Positions 1 to 8,663 of a DNA stretch of 64,000 bases are shown here, in pieces; within the stretch, counting starts at the first letter, position 1, and every line of letters begins with the position of its first letter. The position numbers and the translations under genes are program-made. The notes below the pieces were generated by a model. The model was not told where the DNA came from. It saw only the letters and a list, made by a program, of their open reading frames with translations, and made no database searches. The stretch covers positions 47,523 to 111,522 of the forward strand of contig NZ_FNNG01000011.1 in NCBI RefSeq assembly GCF_900106765.1, written 5' to 3'. This DNA comes from Tepidimicrobium xylanilyticum (GTDB lineage: Bacteria; Bacillota; Clostridia; Tissierellales; Tepidimicrobiaceae).

Positions 1-645
1 TTTCCCAAACAGGGTAATCAGCACATCTTTATCATATCTTTGGATATCCCCTATATAATAGATGCCTAGTTTGCTTAGCTCCCTTTCCATTTTAGGCCCT
101 ACACCCCATAATTTTGAAACGGGAAGAGGTTTTAGAAAGTTTACTACTTCCTCTTTTCGTATTATAGTTAAACCATTTGGTTTTTTCAAATCAGAAGCAA
201 GTTTTGCCAAAAACTTATTTATGGATATGCCTATTGAAGCCGTTAGATTTACTTCTTTTTGTATATCCCTTTTGATATCTTTAGCAATAAATAGGGAATT
301 CTTTCCTGTTACGTCCAGAAAAGCCTCATCAATGGATATGGGTTCAATTTTATCAGTATATTTATATAATATTTCATGTATTTGTCTTGATACCCTCTTA
401 TATTTATCCATATTCACAGGTAAAAAGATTCCATTTGGGCATAACTTTTTTGCAACTTTTGTAGGCATAGCAGAATGAACCCCATATTTTCTAGCTTCAT
501 AGGAGGCAGTACAAACCACTCCTCGACTGCTAATTCCTCCAACTATAACAGGCTTCCCTTTATATTTGGGATTATCCCTTTGCTCTATTGAAGCATAAAA
601 TGCATCCATATCTATGTGGAGTATTTGTCTATCCAAATCGACCAT
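1..645 (-). CDS. dinB: DNA polymerase IV (Y-family), C-terminus cut by window edge
   Basis: Translesion DNA polymerase of the Y family, which copies past damaged bases. The reading frame is open on the minus strand from an ATG at 645 to the window edge (215 codons, of about 350-400 in the family). Visible motifs are HIDMDAFYASIEQR (first catalytic Asp in the palm), PVIVGG, TASYEARKYGVHSAMP, and SIDEAFLDVT with the second catalytic Asp-Glu pair, followed by the helix-hairpin-helix-like LWGVGPKMERELSKLG. An AAAGG about five bases before the ATG supports the start. The little-finger domain lies outside the window. Identification is firm from the motifs; only the completeness of the gene is unknown. 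Confidence 0.93.
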   Translation of the reverse strand, partial: MVDLDRQILHIDMDAFYASIEQRDNPKYKGKPVIVGGISSRGVVCTASYEARKYGVHSAMPTKVAKKLCPNGIFLPVNMDKYKRVSRQIHEILYKYTDKIEPISIDEAFLDVTGKNSLFIAKDIKRDIQKEVNLTASIGISINKFLAKLASDLKKPNGLTIIRKEEVVNFLKPLPVSKLWGVGPKMERELSKLGIYYIGDIQRYDKDVLITLFGK

Positions 646-670
646 CCTTACCTTTGAAATAGTTATTATA

Positions 671-699
671 AAAAAATCATATACATAAAGTATATGATT
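671..699 (-). terminator. Rho-independent terminator of tRNA-Leu(GAG)
   Basis: A perfect 10-bp inverted repeat (675-684 with 690-699) with a 5-base loop is followed, on the minus strand, by a run of T. It starts directly after the encoded CCA end of the tRNA, so it should end the tRNA transcript before dinB. Confidence 0.8.
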
Positions 700-787
700 T
701 GGTGCAGGAGAAGGGACTCGAACCCTCACGCTCTATTTGAGCAATAGCCCCTCAAACTATCGCGTCTACCTGTTCCGCCACCCCTGC
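700..787 (-). tRNA. tRNA-Leu (anticodon GAG)
   Basis: On the minus strand a class II tRNA folds from GCAGGGG at 787 to CTCCTGC plus discriminator A and an encoded CCA at 700. The D arm, a 5-bp anticodon stem with loop TTGAGGG (anticodon GAG), a long variable arm typical of leucine tRNAs and the T arm GGTTCGAGTCCC are all present. It reads CUC/CUU leucine codons. Encoded CCA is usual in Firmicutes. Confidence 0.95.
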
Positions 788-823
788 AAAATATTATGTT
801 GCATATTAATTATAAATTAATTC

Positions 824-2584
824 TTAGTTTTTATCAACCTTTTCTTCTTGGAATTCTTTAGGAATATACCAATTAGCAATATTCTTATATATATTGTAAA
901 AATTGGAACCAACATCTCCCATTATCTTCTTATCCATTAATACTGCATTATTTCTAAAAAACAGGCTTATATAGGGTAGTTCTTTAATAATTTGAGATTG
1001 AAGTATCTCGTAATTTTTTTGTTTTTCCTCTCTACTAGTAGAATTAAAAGCTGCTTCTAACATTTGATCCATAATAACACTGTTATATTTTATAATATTA
1101 GTTCCCATGCCAATAGCACTAGAATGAAAAATAGAAGATAGTTCTATAACTGGAGATATATTCCAACCTAATAATAGTAAATCGTAATCACCCTTAAGGA
1201 CCTTAGTGTTTATCTTCTCCCATTGTTCTTCCACCATTTCCTCTGTCAAATTGTTTGGAATCTTATCTGGATAATCCTTAATTACTCGAATCCCCAATTT
1301 GTTCAAATCCTCAACAACTATATCTGCAGTTTTAAGCCTTAAAGGATTATAGGAATTGGTTAATAATTTAAGAACTACTGCATTGCCATTTTCATCCTCA
1401 TAGTACCCATCTCCATCAATGTCCTTCCAACCTAAATTATTTAACTCTTGATGAGCCTTTGCTGGGCTATAACCGTAGAAGTTTGCCTCTTCCGAAAGCA
1501 GCCATGAATCCGGATGAATGGGTAAATCCGTCTGAGTGGCATGTCCAAGGTATACTTTCTGGATTATAGCTTGTCTATCTATTCCATAGGCAATTGCTTT
1601 TCTTAAATGTGAACTATTCTCCGCATTAAAAATGGGTTTTGAAAAATTAAAGCCTAGAAATTCATAGTTTTGAGAAATGAATTCCAATATTTTTACCCTA
1701 TTGCTTTGATCAAACTTTTCCCAATCTACTCCCAAAGCTAAACTCAAATCTATTTGTCCAACTTCAAAAGCTGTTAATGCCAATTCATTATCATCCAATA
1801 TCCTTCCTATGATCTTATCTATGTAGGGTCTTCCTTCTCTATAATCTTCAAAACACTCCAATTGAACCTCTTTAAACCGCTCATAATTAACAAATTTATA
1901 TGGTCCTGTTCCTACTGGAATATAATTATCATCCTTCAATGCTTTTATATAAGAATTTCTATCCTCACTTCCCACAGTGAATCTGTGTTTGGGTATTATT
2001 GGAAATGTAAGAGCTTCAAGGTTATTGCTAAATATTTTTCCGAATTTGATTTCAAGATTATAATCATCAATTATTTTGACATTTATTAAACTATTTATAT
2101 TTGAAATACTAAAAGGCCCTAATAAATCACTCCACATCCTTTTGTATACATTGTCATTTTTTGCATGCTTTATTACATTAATAGTGAAAGCTACATCCTC
2201 AGCAGTAAATTTCTGACCATCATGCCAGTATACGTTCTCTTTTAATTTAATGGCTATAGTTCCATCGCTATAAATAGCATAATCATCTGCCAATTGGTTT
2301 TCGATTTGGAAATTTTTATCTAAGTCAAACAAACTTTCAAATATGAGCTTGCTGAAATGGTAATAGCTGTTATTTTCACATGTTAGGGGGTTTAATGTAG
2401 TAAAATTTGTTAATGGTAAAATCAGTTTTCCTCCATATTCCGGTTCATATTCCTTATCATCCTTCTCTTCTACTTCAAAAACTTCAAAAATATTTGATCC
2501 ACCATCATCTTTTCTATTGCATCCAGTAAAAGAAAGAAAAATAGTAAGAATTAACAGTATTAATAGTGTTTTGTTGAGCTTCAA
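824..2584 (-). CDS. Peptide/nickel-type ABC transporter substrate-binding lipoprotein (SBP family 5)
   Basis: Extracellular solute-binding lipoprotein of the OppA/DppA family (SBP_bac_5), expected to capture peptides for an ABC importer. The 586-residue protein starts with a short Lys region, a hydrophobic stretch and a lipobox-like FTGC at residues 19-22, so it should be lipid-anchored to the outer face of the membrane. Family features include TFTTLNPLTCENNS-type N-terminal matter, the region KENVYWHDGQKFTAEDVAFT and GTGPYKF. The start is TTG, preceded by GGGGG at a normal distance. No permease or ATPase gene lies next to it, so it is an orphan binding protein here. It is followed 16 bp upstream by the lytic transglycosylase gene. 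Substrate is inferred from the family. Confidence 0.88.
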   Translation of the reverse strand: MKLNKTLLILLILTIFLSFTGCNRKDDGGSNIFEVFEVEEKDDKEYEPEYGGKLILPLTNFTTLNPLTCENNSYYHFSKLIFESLFDLDKNFQIENQLADDYAIYSDGTIAIKLKENVYWHDGQKFTAEDVAFTINVIKHAKNDNVYKRMWSDLLGPFSISNINSLINVKIIDDYNLEIKFGKIFSNNLEALTFPIIPKHRFTVGSEDRNSYIKALKDDNYIPVGTGPYKFVNYERFKEVQLECFEDYREGRPYIDKIIGRILDDNELALTAFEVGQIDLSLALGVDWEKFDQSNRVKILEFISQNYEFLGFNFSKPIFNAENSSHLRKAIAYGIDRQAIIQKVYLGHATQTDLPIHPDSWLLSEEANFYGYSPAKAHQELNNLGWKDIDGDGYYEDENGNAVVLKLLTNSYNPLRLKTADIVVEDLNKLGIRVIKDYPDKIPNNLTEEMVEEQWEKINTKVLKGDYDLLLLGWNISPVIELSSIFHSSAIGMGTNIIKYNSVIMDQMLEAAFNSTSREEKQKNYEILQSQIIKELPYISLFFRNNAVLMDKKIMGDVGSNFYNIYKNIANWYIPKEFQEEKVDKN

Positions 2585-2600
2585 AACCTATTCCCCCTTG

Positions 2601-3251
2601 TTATTTATATAATATCAGGCTTTTCATTACCTTCCTAATATTGTGGATTAAAGCAATAAAGTTGATATTACTATTCAATGCTTTATCCTCAAAGGAATTT
2701 TTATATAATACCCTATAAATATTAATATTTTTTTCTACCTTTTCTATATATTCCTCCGTCTCCTTAAAGGGTATTTTGTTAAGAACTATTCCATTCTTAG
2801 AATACTCTTCATTTTCAAGCCATTTAGATACATTGCCACTGCCACCATTATATGCAGCCAAAATTAATTGGAGGTTTCCATCGAATTCCTCCTCTAATAC
2901 CTTTAGATACCAACTACCTATTCTAATATTGATTTCTGGTTCGAATAGTTTTTCCAAATCAAATCCTTCAATAGAAAGCTCCTCAGCAGCCCAATTCCCA
3001 GTAATAGGAGATATTTGCATAAGGCCCCTGGCTTCTTTGGAGGATATAGCATTTCTATCATATCTACTTTCCACATTTATTATTGCAGCTATTAAATAAG
3101 GGTCTATATTATATTCTTTTGAATATTTATGGATTAAATCTACATAGGCCAAAGGGTAGAATACCTTTAAATACGTTGATAATGCTACATAGATCAGAAC
3201 TGATACTAAAATTATATTGATCATCCTTTTAATTCCATTTTTAGACTTCAT
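2601..3251 (-). CDS. Membrane-anchored lytic transglycosylase (SLT domain)
   Basis: Soluble-lytic-transglycosylase-like enzyme that cleaves the MurNAc-GlcNAc bond of peptidoglycan, acting outside the membrane. Residues 10-30 form a transmembrane anchor. The SLT domain follows with the catalytic Glu in NVESRYDRNA, then the GLMQIS and LAAYNGG motifs that line the active site. At 216 residues it has the size of the YjbJ/Slt-like clostridial proteins often found next to polA and coaE. A GGAGG lies about 12 bases before the ATG, rather far. It is 23 bp downstream of coaE and probably cotranscribed with it. Confidence 0.9.
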   Translation of the reverse strand: MKSKNGIKRMINIILVSVLIYVALSTYLKVFYPLAYVDLIHKYSKEYNIDPYLIAAIINVESRYDRNAISSKEARGLMQISPITGNWAAEELSIEGFDLEKLFEPEINIRIGSWYLKVLEEEFDGNLQLILAAYNGGSGNVSKWLENEEYSKNGIVLNKIPFKETEEYIEKVEKNINIYRVLYKNSFEDKALNSNINFIALIHNIRKVMKSLILYK

Positions 3252-3274
3252 ATGTTTCTAATACCTCCAAAGAA

Positions 3275-3889
3275 TCAAATGCTATCTTCTATTATTCTCA
3301 AAACCTGTCTCCTTAAGGATATCAAATCCTTACTATTATCTATTATCCTAGTAGCATATTTTCGCTTTTCATCTATAGGCATTTGAGCCCTAATCTTCCT
3401 GAGTCCTTCTTCCTTACTCATTTTATCTCTTTTAATAAGCCTATTCAATTGGGTGTTTTCGTCTACATATACTAGCCATATTTCATCAAAAGCTATTTCA
3501 TACTCTTTAAATTTATCTAATTCTTCTATTAACAGTGGTACATCTACAAAGATAACTCTTTGGTCTTTATGCTCATTGATTTGCCTACTTATCTCTCGAA
3601 ACACAAAAGGATGGACTATATCATTTAATCTTTTCCTCATAAGGAAATCCCTAAATATTATACTAGCTAATTCTTTTCTATTTATATTCCCTTTATCATC
3701 AAGTATATTCTTGCCAAACACATTTATTATTTCTTCATAAGCAGGCTTTCCTATTTCAACCATTTGTCTAGCAATTATATCTGCATCTATTACCTCATAG
3801 CCTAACTCCCTAAGTATATTTGAAACGGTGGATTTCCCCGTAGCTATACCCCCTGTTAATCCTATAATTTTACCATTACATGGATTCAT
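3275..3889 (-). CDS. coaE: Dephospho-CoA kinase
   Basis: Cytosolic kinase that phosphorylates dephospho-CoA at the ribose 3'-OH, the last step of coenzyme A synthesis. The P-loop GLTGGIATGKSTV is at the N-terminus; the CoA-binding region VIDADIIARQ and the lid region with RLIKRDKMSKEEGLRKIRAQ are present. The length of 204 residues is normal. Its start overlaps the end of polA by 14 bp, with GGGAG about 9 bases upstream inside polA. This polA-coaE order is common in Firmicutes and suggests translational coupling. Confidence 0.95.
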   Translation of the reverse strand: MNPCNGKIIGLTGGIATGKSTVSNILRELGYEVIDADIIARQMVEIGKPAYEEIINVFGKNILDDKGNINRKELASIIFRDFLMRKRLNDIVHPFVFREISRQINEHKDQRVIFVDVPLLIEELDKFKEYEIAFDEIWLVYVDENTQLNRLIKRDKMSKEEGLRKIRAQMPIDEKRKYATRIIDNSKDLISLRRQVLRIIEDSI

Positions 3890-6557
3890 ACCAGCTATCT
3901 CCCGTCTTTAAATCTACTTTTAACGGTATTTCCAACTTAACAGAATTCTCCATGATATCCCTTACAAGATTTTTAACTTCTTCTACTTCATCCCTATGAG
4001 CTTCTATTATAAGCTCGTCGTGAACTTGTAGTATAAGCCTTGATTTTAAATTCCTTCTTTTTAATTCCTTAAACACCTTAACCATGGCAACCTTTATTAT
4101 ATCTGCAGCACTACCTTGTATAGGCGTGTTCAAAGCGATCCTTTCTCCAAAGGACCTTACACTAAAGTTTTTGGATTTAAGCTCCGGAATATACCTTCTT
4201 CTGTTTAAAATAGTTTCTACATAGCCTTTTTCTTTTCCTACTTTTACAATATCCTCCATGTATTTTTTAACATTTTCATAATTCTTTAAATAATTATCTA
4301 TATAGGCTTTAGCTTCCTTTCTGGATATGTTCAAGTCTTTTGAAAGACCGTAATCACTTATTCCATAGACTATACCAAAGTTCACAGCCTTAGCCCTACT
4401 CCTCATTAAAGGAGTTACTTCATCTATTGAAATATGGAATACTTCTGAAGCTGTTTTAGTATGAATATCTTCGTCTTGGTGAAAGGCTTCCATTAATTTT
4501 GGATCCTTGGAAATATGGGCTAATACCCTTAGCTCAATCTGGGAATAATCTGCATCCACCAATATATAATCTTCATTTTCAGCTATGAAAGCTTTGCGAA
4601 TCTTTCTGCCTTCTTCAGTTTTAATTGGTATGTTCTGAAGATTTGGTTCAGTACTGCTTATTCTTCCTGTATTAGTAACAGTTTGGTTGAAACTTGAATG
4701 GATTTTACTAGTCTTTTCATCTACCATATTTACTAGACCATCTATATAAGTAGATTTCAATTTTACCATCTGTCTATATTTTAGTAATTTCTCTATAATC
4801 TCATGTTGCCCCTTTAATTTTTCTAAAACCTCAGCATCGGTAGAATATCCTGTTTTAGTCTTTTTAATTATAGGCAAATTTAATTCATCAAATAAAATCT
4901 CTCCCAACTGCTTTGGAGAATTGATATTGAATTCTCTACCGGCTAAAGAGTATATTTCCTCTGTAAGCTTATTAATTTTCTCCTGAAACTCCTCTCCCAA
5001 TCGATTCAATACATCTAAATCCACCTTAAATCCAATGTATTCCATATTGGCCAATACTTCTACTAGGGGCAATTCCACTTCATAGTATAGCTCTGTCATT
5101 TCATACTCTTCAATTTTCTCGATTATAGGTCTTCTTACTCCATGGATTAGATCTAAAGCCTGTGTAATATACTGAGCTCGAGTATCTACCGATAGATCCT
5201 TATAGCTTTTTTTGCTTTTTCCTTTCCCTATTAAGCTTTCCGAGTCTATACCATAGATATTTAAATACTCCTTCCCAAGTACATTGATGCTATAATCCGA
5301 CTGAGCAGGATTTAACAAATATTGGCCTATTACACTATCGAAGGCTAAATTGTTTATATTAATATCTAGGGTTAGTAAAGCAAATACATCCATCTTAGCC
5401 ATATGCCCATACTTTGCAACTTCTCCCGACTCGAAATAACCTTTAAACATTTCCTTAAATATTTCAATCTCATTTTGAGAAAAATCGATATAATAAGGTA
5501 TATGGTCTCCAGTCTTTATTCCTATTCCTAGCATAGGGCTTTTAATGTAATTATCTTCCTCAAATAAAAATTTAAAATAGAAAGCCTTCTCTCTTTCAAT
5601 CTCTTCAATTATGGGGTTGAAATCATTATCTTCTATGATTATGTATTCCATTTTATAATCTGGTTCCCCTATTTCAATATTATGCTGAGGGAATTTTGAA
5701 AGTAAGCTGTTAAATTCCAAAGTTGTATACAATTCCTTTAATCTGTCCCAATCGGGCTCTGCTGACCTCAATTGGTCAAAAGAAATATCTATGGGAGCAT
5801 TCCTAATGATTTTTCCTAATGTTTTACTGAGTATGGCTGTGTTTTTATGTTCTATTAAAGATTCCCTAGTCTTTTTTCCTCCTACCTTATCTATATTATC
5901 ATAAAGGTTTTCTATAGTACCAAATTCTTTTAATAATTTTATACCTGTTTTCTCACCAATTCCTGGCACCCCTGGAATATTATCGGATTTATCCCCCATG
6001 AGTCCTTTTAAATCTACGAATTGATCTGGAGTTATTCCATATTCCTCTATTATCTTTTCCCTATCGAATTCCTCTAACTCCGTAATTCCCTTTTTAGTTA
6101 TTAATATTTTAGTATTATCTGACGCTAACTGTAAATAATCCCTATCTCCTGTAACTAAAATTACCTCCATCCCCTTATCCTCCCCTATTTGAGACAGGGT
6201 ACCTGCAATATCATCAGCTTCATAGCCATCTAATTCCAATTGAGCTATATTCATTGCTGATAATATATCTCTTATGATTGGAAACTGTTGAACTAATTCA
6301 TTGGGTGTAGACTGTCTATTAGCCTTATACAAGTCAAAAGCTTCATGTCTGAAAGTAGGTCCCTTTTTATCAAAAGCTACACATATATAATCTGTTTCAT
6401 ATTCATCTTTAATCTTATATAGCATGGTTAAAAATCCATAGACTCCATTGGTATATATACCATCCTTTGTAGACAATAGAGGAAGGGCATAAAAAGCCCT
6501 ATGGATTAAGCTGTTCCCATCTATGATCATCAATTTTTCCCTTTGCTCTTTGTTCAC
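3876..6557 (-). CDS. polA: DNA polymerase I
   Basis: Repair and Okazaki-fragment polymerase. The N-terminal third is the 5'-3' nuclease (IIDGNSLIHRAFYALP, GYEADDIAGT, VTGDRDYLQL, GLMGDKSDNIPGVPGIGEKT). The C-terminal half is the family A polymerase with motif A DYSQIELRVLAH, motif B around RSRAKAVNFGIVYGIS and motif C VHDELI. The central domain lacks the DxE metal ligands of a proofreading exonuclease; the expected place reads FYFKFLFEE, so proofreading should be absent, as in Bacillus-type PolI. I chose the GTG start at 6557 because GGGAG lies 7 bases before it; an in-frame ATG 45 bases upstream has no such site. This gives 893 residues. Confidence 0.96.
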   Translation of the reverse strand: MNKEQREKLMIIDGNSLIHRAFYALPLLSTKDGIYTNGVYGFLTMLYKIKDEYETDYICVAFDKKGPTFRHEAFDLYKANRQSTPNELVQQFPIIRDILSAMNIAQLELDGYEADDIAGTLSQIGEDKGMEVILVTGDRDYLQLASDNTKILITKKGITELEEFDREKIIEEYGITPDQFVDLKGLMGDKSDNIPGVPGIGEKTGIKLLKEFGTIENLYDNIDKVGGKKTRESLIEHKNTAILSKTLGKIIRNAPIDISFDQLRSAEPDWDRLKELYTTLEFNSLLSKFPQHNIEIGEPDYKMEYIIIEDNDFNPIIEEIEREKAFYFKFLFEEDNYIKSPMLGIGIKTGDHIPYYIDFSQNEIEIFKEMFKGYFESGEVAKYGHMAKMDVFALLTLDININNLAFDSVIGQYLLNPAQSDYSINVLGKEYLNIYGIDSESLIGKGKSKKSYKDLSVDTRAQYITQALDLIHGVRRPIIEKIEEYEMTELYYEVELPLVEVLANMEYIGFKVDLDVLNRLGEEFQEKINKLTEEIYSLAGREFNINSPKQLGEILFDELNLPIIKKTKTGYSTDAEVLEKLKGQHEIIEKLLKYRQMVKLKSTYIDGLVNMVDEKTSKIHSSFNQTVTNTGRISSTEPNLQNIPIKTEEGRKIRKAFIAENEDYILVDADYSQIELRVLAHISKDPKLMEAFHQDEDIHTKTASEVFHISIDEVTPLMRSRAKAVNFGIVYGISDYGLSKDLNISRKEAKAYIDNYLKNYENVKKYMEDIVKVGKEKGYVETILNRRRYIPELKSKNFSVRSFGERIALNTPIQGSAADIIKVAMVKVFKELKRRNLKSRLILQVHDELIIEAHRDEVEEVKNLVRDIMENSVKLEIPLKVDLKTGDSWYESM

Positions 6558-6894
6558 AGAATCACTCCCTTTGTAATAAAAATTCCTATCACTGCTTTCC
6601 AAGATAATAATATGGATAATTATATACTTTACAGCTCAAACATTAGCCACCATTGCCCATGTTTATAATATTCTCGCAAGGAAATCTTTTCCCCTGCAAA
6701 TATACTATGCAATATCTAGTCTAAAGATATAATAGGTGAAAACAACTTACTTGACTATTATAGATATTGTACCATAGGTAATAATATCTTGTCTTTATTT
6801 AATTATATTATAATTTCTATTAATATGTTTAAATTCAACATACTATAAATATTTTAGTACTTAAAATGAAGATAATTTAAAATAAAGTTCTTGA
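6558..6894. other. Intergenic AT-rich region between polA and tRNA-Leu(CAA)
   Basis: About 340 bases without a recognisable gene. It must hold the divergent promoters for polA (minus) and the tRNA (plus). I see no conserved RNA element or convincing small ORF here. Confidence 0.5.
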
Positions 6895-6922
6895 TTGTTT
6901 GATAGTTTTATGTTATTATAAT
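6895..6922 (+). promoter_or_regulatory. Probable sigma-A promoter of tRNA-Leu(CAA)
   Basis: TTGTTT (6895-6900), 16 bases and TATAAT (6917-6922) end 14 bases before the first tRNA base. The spacing is plausible; the -35 box is a weak match. Confidence 0.5.
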
Positions 6923-6936
6923 TTAGTAGTAAATGG

Positions 6937-7024
6937 GCCGGTGTGTTGGAACTGGCAGACGAGACGGACTCAAAATCCGTTGTCCTTCGAGGACGTGTGG
7001 GTTCGAGTCCCACCACCGGCACCA
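6937..7024 (+). tRNA. tRNA-Leu (anticodon CAA)
   Basis: Class II tRNA with acceptor GCCGGTG pairing with CACCGGC, D arm, a 5-bp anticodon stem ACGGA/TCCGT around loop CTCAAAA (anticodon CAA), a long variable arm and T arm GGTTCGAGTCCC, ending in discriminator A and encoded CCA. It reads UUG leucine codons. Confidence 0.95.
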
Positions 7025-7047
7025 TACAATAACTTATATAAAAAGAG

Positions 7048-7075
7048 AAAGGACCTAAAATTTAGGTCCTTTTAT
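7048..7075 (+). terminator. Rho-independent terminator after tRNA-Leu(CAA)
   Basis: A strong A/T-flanked hairpin (AAAGGACCTAAA pairing with TTTAGGTCCTTT) followed by T residues on the plus strand, 24 bases past the tRNA. It ends the monocistronic tRNA transcript. Confidence 0.85.
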
Positions 7076-7189
7076 TGTTTAAAGAAATGATACTGTTTTT
7101 CTTGCTTCTAATACTGAATTTCTCTAACTTAACCAGTAAATAAGGAAGATAAAAACTGGTCAGTAAGGTACCTCAAATACAATTTAATC

Positions 7190-7762
7190 CTACTCTAGAT
7201 ATGCTCTCGCTTTTCTTTCTTCTAAATACATTTTTCTACCATTTGTATATAAATTGTTTCCTTCACTATCAATTGCAACTATAAGAGGCAGATTTTCTAC
7301 CTTAAGTCTTCTAATTGCTTCCGAACCCAAATCCTCATATGCAACAATTTCTGCTTCCTTAATGGATCTGCTCAATAATGCTGCCACACCGCCTATTGCT
7401 GCAAAATAAACCCCTTTATTCTCCTTAATGGATTTTATTACTTCATCTCCCCTATCTCCTTTTCCAATCATTCCTTTCAACCCTGCACTTAGGAGAATTG
7501 GAGTATAAGGGTCCATTCTATAACTGGTGGTAGGGCCAGCTGCTCCTATTACTTTACCAGGTTTTGCTGGACTAGGTCCTACATAATAAATTACTTGATC
7601 CTTTAAATCTATAGGCAGATTTTCTCCTTTTTCTAATAATTTTACCAATCTTTCATGAGCAGCATCTCTGGCTGTGTAAACAGTACCTGATAATAATACA
7701 TTATCTCCCATCTTTAAACCTTTTATTTTTTCCTCTGTCAGCGGAGTGGTCAATTTGATCAT
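7190..7762 (-). CDS. Fumarate hydratase class I, beta subunit
   Basis: C-terminal-domain subunit of the two-subunit, iron-sulfur class I fumarase, which interconverts fumarate and L-malate in the cytosol. Family motifs visible are LSGTVYTARDAAHERL, YVGPSPAKPGKVIGAAGPTTS and the GKGDRG segment. Length 190 is typical for this subunit in clostridia and archaea. The gene shares one base with the alpha subunit gene upstream, so the two are translationally coupled. Together with aspA and malic enzyme it forms a route from aspartate to pyruvate. Confidence 0.93.
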   Translation of the reverse strand: MIKLTTPLTEEKIKGLKMGDNVLLSGTVYTARDAAHERLVKLLEKGENLPIDLKDQVIYYVGPSPAKPGKVIGAAGPTTSYRMDPYTPILLSAGLKGMIGKGDRGDEVIKSIKENKGVYFAAIGGVAALLSRSIKEAEIVAYEDLGSEAIRRLKVENLPLIVAIDSEGNNLYTNGRKMYLEERKARAYLE

Positions 7763-8610
7763 TATAGCTCTACCTCCTTAAACCTTGCCACATGACAATT
7801 TATATTAACAGCTACAGGTAATCCTGCTATATGAGTAGGGTAAGTTTCTATATTTACTGCAAGAGCTGTAGTTTTGCCACCAAATCCTTGAGGACCAATC
7901 CCCAATTCATTGATTTCATATAATAACTCTTCTTCTAAATTTCTATAAAATTCGTCTTTATGCCTTTCTGATAAAGGCCTCATTAAAGCCTTTTTAGCTA
8001 AACTGGCCACTTTATCAAAGGTTCCCCCAATTCCAACTCCAACTACTATAGGAGGGCAAGGATTAGCATTGGCCATTTCTATAGTTTTTATAACAAAATC
8101 CTTTACTCCCTGAATTCCATCAGCTGGTCTTAACATCTTTAATTGGCTCATATTTTCTGATCCAAAGCCTTTTGGTGCTATGATCATCTTAAGCTTATCT
8201 CCTGGAACTATCCTATAACTGATAACCGCAGGAGTATTGTCATTAGTATTTATCCTATTCAAAGGGTCTCTCACAACAGATTTTCTTAAATATCCTTCTT
8301 TATATCCTTGCCTTATTCCTTCATTTATAGCCTTCTCTATGCTCCCATTTATTATATGGACATCTTGCCCCATTTCAACAAATACTGAAACCATACCTGT
8401 ATCTTGGCACAAGGGTACTTTTTCTTTATTTGCTATTTCTATATTCTCCTTTATTCTTTCCAATATGCCCTTTGCCATTGGCCAAGTTTCTTCTTCATAC
8501 CTTTTTTCTAGTGCGGACCTTACATCTTCAGGAATATAATAGTTAGCATCCATACATGCTTTTTTTACAGCTTTTATAATCTCTTTACAGTCTATCTTTC
8601 TCATGTTCAA
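7762..8610 (-). CDS. Fumarate hydratase class I, alpha subunit
   Basis: N-terminal-domain subunit of class I fumarase, which carries the 4Fe-4S cluster. The candidate cluster cysteines sit in LCQDTGMVSVFVEMG and in ANANPCPPIVVGVGIGGTFD; the substrate-binding segment GFGSENMSQLKML is intact. Length 282 fits the family. It lies 53 bp downstream of malic enzyme on the same strand. L-tartrate dehydratase is a close relative, but the malic enzyme and aspartase neighbours favour fumarase. Confidence 0.92.
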   Translation of the reverse strand: MNMRKIDCKEIIKAVKKACMDANYYIPEDVRSALEKRYEEETWPMAKGILERIKENIEIANKEKVPLCQDTGMVSVFVEMGQDVHIINGSIEKAINEGIRQGYKEGYLRKSVVRDPLNRINTNDNTPAVISYRIVPGDKLKMIIAPKGFGSENMSQLKMLRPADGIQGVKDFVIKTIEMANANPCPPIVVGVGIGGTFDKVASLAKKALMRPLSERHKDEFYRNLEEELLYEINELGIGPQGFGGKTTALAVNIETYPTHIAGLPVAVNINCHVARFKEVEL

Positions 8611-8663
8611 AATACTAGGGAATTTAATATTTAATATTCCCTAGTAATTCTCCCTCCCTATGA